Shown piece after piece: positions 4,796-7,469 of a stretch of 7,469 bases of DNA. A model generated the notes under the pieces. It ran no database searches. It worked only from the letters and a program-made list of their open reading frames with translations, and had not been told where the DNA came from. Location: contig DAOUVG010000064.1 of assembly GCA_030667735.1 (NCBI GenBank), forward strand, positions 1-7,469. Direction: 5' to 3'. How positions within the stretch are numbered: position 1 is the stretch's first letter; each line of letters starts with the position of its first letter. This DNA is from Dehalococcoidales bacterium (lineage in GTDB: Bacteria; Chloroflexota; Dehalococcoidia; Dehalococcoidales; Fen-1064). Both the position numbers and the translations under genes were made by a program.

Positions 4796-7243
4796 ATGGT
4801 AGCGAATTACATCCCGAATGAAGTAGAAAAGAAGTGGCAGGAGAAATGGGCCGAGACCGGGCTGTACCGGGTCACCGAGGACAGCCCCAGGCCCAAGTAC
4901 TATGCCCTGACCATGTTTCCCTATACCTCGGGCGACCTCCATATCGGGCACTGGTATAACAATGTTCCCCCTGATGTCCAGGCCAGGTTCAAGAGGATGC
5001 AGGGCTACAACGTCCTCCACCCGATGGGATTTGACGCCTTTGGTCTCAATGCCGAGAACGCCGCCATCAGCCGGGGCATTCACCCTTACACCTGGACGAT
5101 GCAGAACATAGACAGCATGCGTCGACAGCTCAAGAGCATCGGCGCTGTCTACGACTGGGACCGAGAGGTAATCACCTGCCAGCCGGACTACTACCGGTGG
5201 ACCCAGTGGTTTTTCCTCAAGCTGTACGAACATGACCTGGCCTACCGTCAAAAAGCCCCGGTGAACTGGTGCCCAAGCTGCCAGACGGTGCTGGCCAACG
5301 AGCAGGTAATCGATGGCCGCTGCGAGCGCTGCGGGACGGTGGTCAGGCGGGAAGACCGCGAGCAGTGGTTCTTCCGCATCACCAGGTACGCCGACGAACT
5401 GATGCAGCACGAAGGAATCGACTGGCCGGAGCGAACGAAGACAATGCAGCGGAACTGGGTAGGCAGGAGTGAAGGCACCGAAATCTCGTTCGGCCTTGAC
5501 CACCCCGGGGTGGAAGAAAAAGAGCTGGGGGTTTTCACCACCCGCCCGGATACTATTTTCGGCGTGACCTTCATGGTCCTCGCTCCGGAGCACCCGCTCG
5601 TGCCCAGGCTCACCACAGCGGAGAAGAAAGCCGAGGTTGAGGACTACGTGGCCAAATCGCGGGAGCAGACGGAGATAGAGCGCCTGTCTACCGAGAAAGA
5701 GAAGGACGGGGTATTCATCGGCGCTTACGTTACCAACCGGCTCAACGGCCGGAAGGTGCCCATCTGGATTGCCGATTACGTGCTCCTGGGCTACGGTACC
5801 GGTGCCGTCATGGGTGTGCCGGCCCATGATGAGCGTGACTTTGCCTTTGCCAGGAAATATGGCATACCGATTCCGGTAGTTATCGCTCCGGAGGGATGGC
5901 AGGGAAAAGAGCTATCCGAGGCCTACATCGAGCCCGGCACAATGGTGAACTCGGACCAGTTCAACGGGCTGCCCAGCGAGCAGGGGATAGAGGCCGTTTC
6001 CGGTTTCCTCGAAGAGAAAGGTTGGGGGAAGCGAACGGTAAGATATCGCTTGCGCGACTGGCTGATTTCGCGGCAGCGTTACTGGGGCGCACCGATACCG
6101 ATGGTCTACTGCGATAAGTGCGGTATCATCCCGGTGCGAGAGGAAGACCTGCCCGTCCTGCTGCCTGAGGACGCCGAGTTTAAGCCCACCGGTGAGTCCC
6201 CGCTGGCGCAACACGAAGGGTTCGTCAATACCACCTGTCCAAAGTGCTCTTCACCGGCCAGGCGGGAGACGGACACCATGGACACCTTCATGTGCTCTTC
6301 CTGGTACTTCCTGCGCTACTGCAGCCCGCACTATGATAAAGCCGCATTCGACCCGGTCAAATTGAAGTACTGGATGCCGATGGACCTTTACACCGGCGGT
6401 GCCGAGCACGCCGTGATGCACCTGTTCTACGCCCGTTTCTTCACCAAGGCACTCCGGGATATGGGGCTGGTGGATTTCGGTGAGCCGTTTACGCGCCTTT
6501 TCAACCAGGGTATCATCATCCGCGAGCACCAGAAAATGAGCAAGTCAAGAGGCAACGTGATTAACCCGGATAAGTACGTCGCAGAGCTCGGGGCGGATAC
6601 GATGCGCATTTATCTGATGTTCCTCGGGCCGTGGGAGCAGGGTGGTGACTGGTCTGACAGCGGTATCAACGGCGCCAGCCGGTGGCTAAAGCGTATCTGG
6701 GACCTGGTGCTGGAGGATTATACCCCCGGACCGGGGACCGGCGGTGACGAAGCACTCACCGGGCTACAGCGCATAACTCACCAGACCATCCGCAAGGCGA
6801 CCGTCGACATCGAAAGACTGCGCTTCAATACCATGCTTGCCGCCCTGATGGAATACACCAACTACCTGAGCAAGACCAAAGAGGCGGGTAATATCACGCA
6901 GGCCGACTGGAAGGAGGCCATCGATACCCTGCTGCTGCTCCTGGCACCAACTGCCCCACACATTACCGAAGAGCTGTGGGAGCGGACCGGCCACGACTAC
7001 AGCATTCATAGCCAGGACTGGCCGGAGTGGGACGAAGCGCTGGCGAAGGATGAGGAGATTACGCTGGTAGTCCAGGTCAACGGCAAGCTGCGCGACCGTA
7101 TTACTGTCCCGGTGTCAATCAGCGAAGAGGAAGCCTTGACGCTTGCCTTCGAAAGTCAGAAAGTGAAAGCACACATCGAAGGTAAAGAGGTGGTCAGGAG
7201 AATATACGTGCCGCAGAAACTGGTGAATATCGTTGTGAAGTAG
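4796..7243 (+). CDS. leuS: leucyl-tRNA synthetase (class I, bacterial type)
   Basis: A full-length cytoplasmic enzyme of 815 residues that charges tRNA-Leu with leucine using ATP. The class I signatures are HIGH at 49-52 and KMSKS at 580-584. The CP1 editing domain (about 220-400) is intact. It has TTRPDT at 248-253 and GVPAHDERD at 340-348, with Asp345 as the expected editing residue that binds the amino group of the mischarged amino acid. Two zinc knuckles are visible: Cys159/162/176/179 near the editing-domain entry and Cys439/442/481/484 after DWLISRQRYWGAPIP. SSWYFLRYCSP follows, as in LeuRS. Residues about 655-775 form the helical anticodon-binding domain, and the C-terminal end carries VQVNGKLRDRITVP, typical of bacterial LeuRS. 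Length and residue numbering are close to the Escherichia coli enzyme. It is preceded by a leader peptide and terminator that probably adjust expression to leucine-tRNA charging. A small membrane-protein ORF follows 26 bases downstream. No truncation or frameshift is seen. Confidence 0.98.
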   Translation: MVANYIPNEVEKKWQEKWAETGLYRVTEDSPRPKYYALTMFPYTSGDLHIGHWYNNVPPDVQARFKRMQGYNVLHPMGFDAFGLNAENAAISRGIHPYTWTMQNIDSMRRQLKSIGAVYDWDREVITCQPDYYRWTQWFFLKLYEHDLAYRQKAPVNWCPSCQTVLANEQVIDGRCERCGTVVRREDREQWFFRITRYADELMQHEGIDWPERTKTMQRNWVGRSEGTEISFGLDHPGVEEKELGVFTTRPDTIFGVTFMVLAPEHPLVPRLTTAEKKAEVEDYVAKSREQTEIERLSTEKEKDGVFIGAYVTNRLNGRKVPIWIADYVLLGYGTGAVMGVPAHDERDFAFARKYGIPIPVVIAPEGWQGKELSEAYIEPGTMVNSDQFNGLPSEQGIEAVSGFLEEKGWGKRTVRYRLRDWLISRQRYWGAPIPMVYCDKCGIIPVREEDLPVLLPEDAEFKPTGESPLAQHEGFVNTTCPKCSSPARRETDTMDTFMCSSWYFLRYCSPHYDKAAFDPVKLKYWMPMDLYTGGAEHAVMHLFYARFFTKALRDMGLVDFGEPFTRLFNQGIIIREHQKMSKSRGNVINPDKYVAELGADTMRIYLMFLGPWEQGGDWSDSGINGASRWLKRIWDLVLEDYTPGPGTGGDEALTGLQRITHQTIRKATVDIERLRFNTMLAALMEYTNYLSKTKEAGNITQADWKEAIDTLLLLLAPTAPHITEELWERTGHDYSIHSQDWPEWDEALAKDEEITLVVQVNGKLRDRITVPVSISEEEALTLAFESQKVKAHIEGKEVVRRIYVPQKLVNIVVK

Positions 7244-7246
7244 GGT

Positions 7247-7260
7247 TCCTAGAGCTAGGA
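7247..7260. repeat. palindrome overlapping the ribosome site of the downstream ORF
   Basis: TCCTAG and CTAGGA are perfect complements around AG. In RNA a 5-bp stem with a GAGC loop is likely. The 3' arm supplies the first four bases of AGGAGG (7257-7262), the ribosome site of the next ORF, so folding would partly hide that site. It has no T-run and is not an intrinsic terminator for leuS. Confidence 0.45.
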
Positions 7261-7269
7261 GGCAGTAGA

Positions 7270-7469
7270 GTGAAGAGCCTATGGGGTTGGTTTGGTCACA
7301 ACTGGCAAGCGCTACCTATAATCCTATCGATTGCACTTCTCGGGGTAGCACTACTGGTGGGGGTATCCAATTTCCAGGACCTGGCGTGGTACGGCCTTGT
7401 TGCACTAACCGGAATGTATGCTTTCGTCACACTTTTCATCGGCAGGGCTACATCTAAACAAGCAGAAGA
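7270..7469 (+). CDS. small membrane protein, unknown function (3' end outside window)
   Basis: An ORF starting with GTG and open to the window edge, at least 66 codons. The start is supported by AGGAGG (7257-7262), a near-perfect Shine-Dalgarno sequence 7 bases upstream. The protein opens with an aromatic stretch (KSLWGWFGHNWQ). Two hydrophobic helices follow (about residues 15-32, LPIILSIALLGVALLVGV, and 40-58, LAWYGLVALTGMYAFVTLF) joined by a short polar turn (SNFQD), and then a basic tail (GRATSKQAE). I do not recognise a family. It lies 26 bases after leuS with no terminator between, so it is probably on the same transcript and may share leuS attenuation. Its frequent CTA and GTA codons differ from the CTG/CTC-rich leuS, which may mean weaker expression or a different origin. 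Small proteins of this kind are poorly conserved; the coding call itself is fairly secure. Confidence 0.6.
   Translation, partial: MKSLWGWFGHNWQALPIILSIALLGVALLVGVSNFQDLAWYGLVALTGMYAFVTLFIGRATSKQAE

Noticed and set aside
4625..5827. A 400-codon open frame on the minus strand opposite the leuS start.
   Set aside because: It runs antisense to the LeuRS catalytic and editing domains and over the leuS promoter and leader; the translation has no recognisable motif.

Overview
The window reads like the chromosome of a moderately GC-rich bacterium. A Dehalococcoidia-type member of the Chloroflexota is my best guess. The pointers are a transketolase split into two adjacent genes, an ADP-forming acyl-CoA synthetase alpha-type protein without its ATP-grasp partner, a divergent PlsY-family protein, and a bacterial LeuRS with two Cys4 zinc knuckles. 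This placement is inference from gene content, not a database result. No mobile element, CRISPR array, rRNA or tRNA is visible.

Layout. A small one-helix membrane ORF (20-244, +), possibly the end of a longer gene, is followed by about 250 non-coding bases that end in a candidate promoter and palindrome. Next is a plsY-like gene (506-1075, +). It collides tail to tail with a leftward block, the two opposing stop codons sharing the bases CTAG. Reading leftward from the middle of the window, the block holds an acyl-CoA synthetase (ADP-forming) alpha-type gene (4492 to 3017), then the N-terminal (2855 to 2016) and C-terminal (2013 to 1072) transketolase subunits. The synthetase gene and the first transketolase gene each have an extended -10 promoter (TGn-TATAAT). 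The two transketolase genes are 2 bases apart and clearly co-translated.

A divergent intergenic region (about 4493-4795) separates this block from leuS (4796-7243, +). A GTG-started small membrane protein with an AGGAGG ribosome site follows leuS and runs off the window.

The most interesting element lies in the leuS leader. A strong promoter (TTGACA, 17 bases, extended -10) leads into a 15-codon ORF with Leu codons in an LTLTL run. A segment starting at the first base after its stop codon can pair with the terminator hairpin, which is an 8-bp stem followed by six T's and sits before leuS. This is the architecture of ribosome-mediated transcription attenuation responding to charged tRNA-Leu, rather than a T-box. 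The predicted +1 falls on the A of the leader-peptide ATG, so the leader peptide may be translated from a leaderless end.

The genes are mostly housekeeping: lipid head-group acylation (plsY-like), non-oxidative pentose phosphate metabolism (transketolase), acyl-CoA/ATP interconversion (synthetase) and translation (leuS). Apart from the coupled transketolase pair and the likely leuS-small-ORF transcript, the window gives no sign that they form one pathway.
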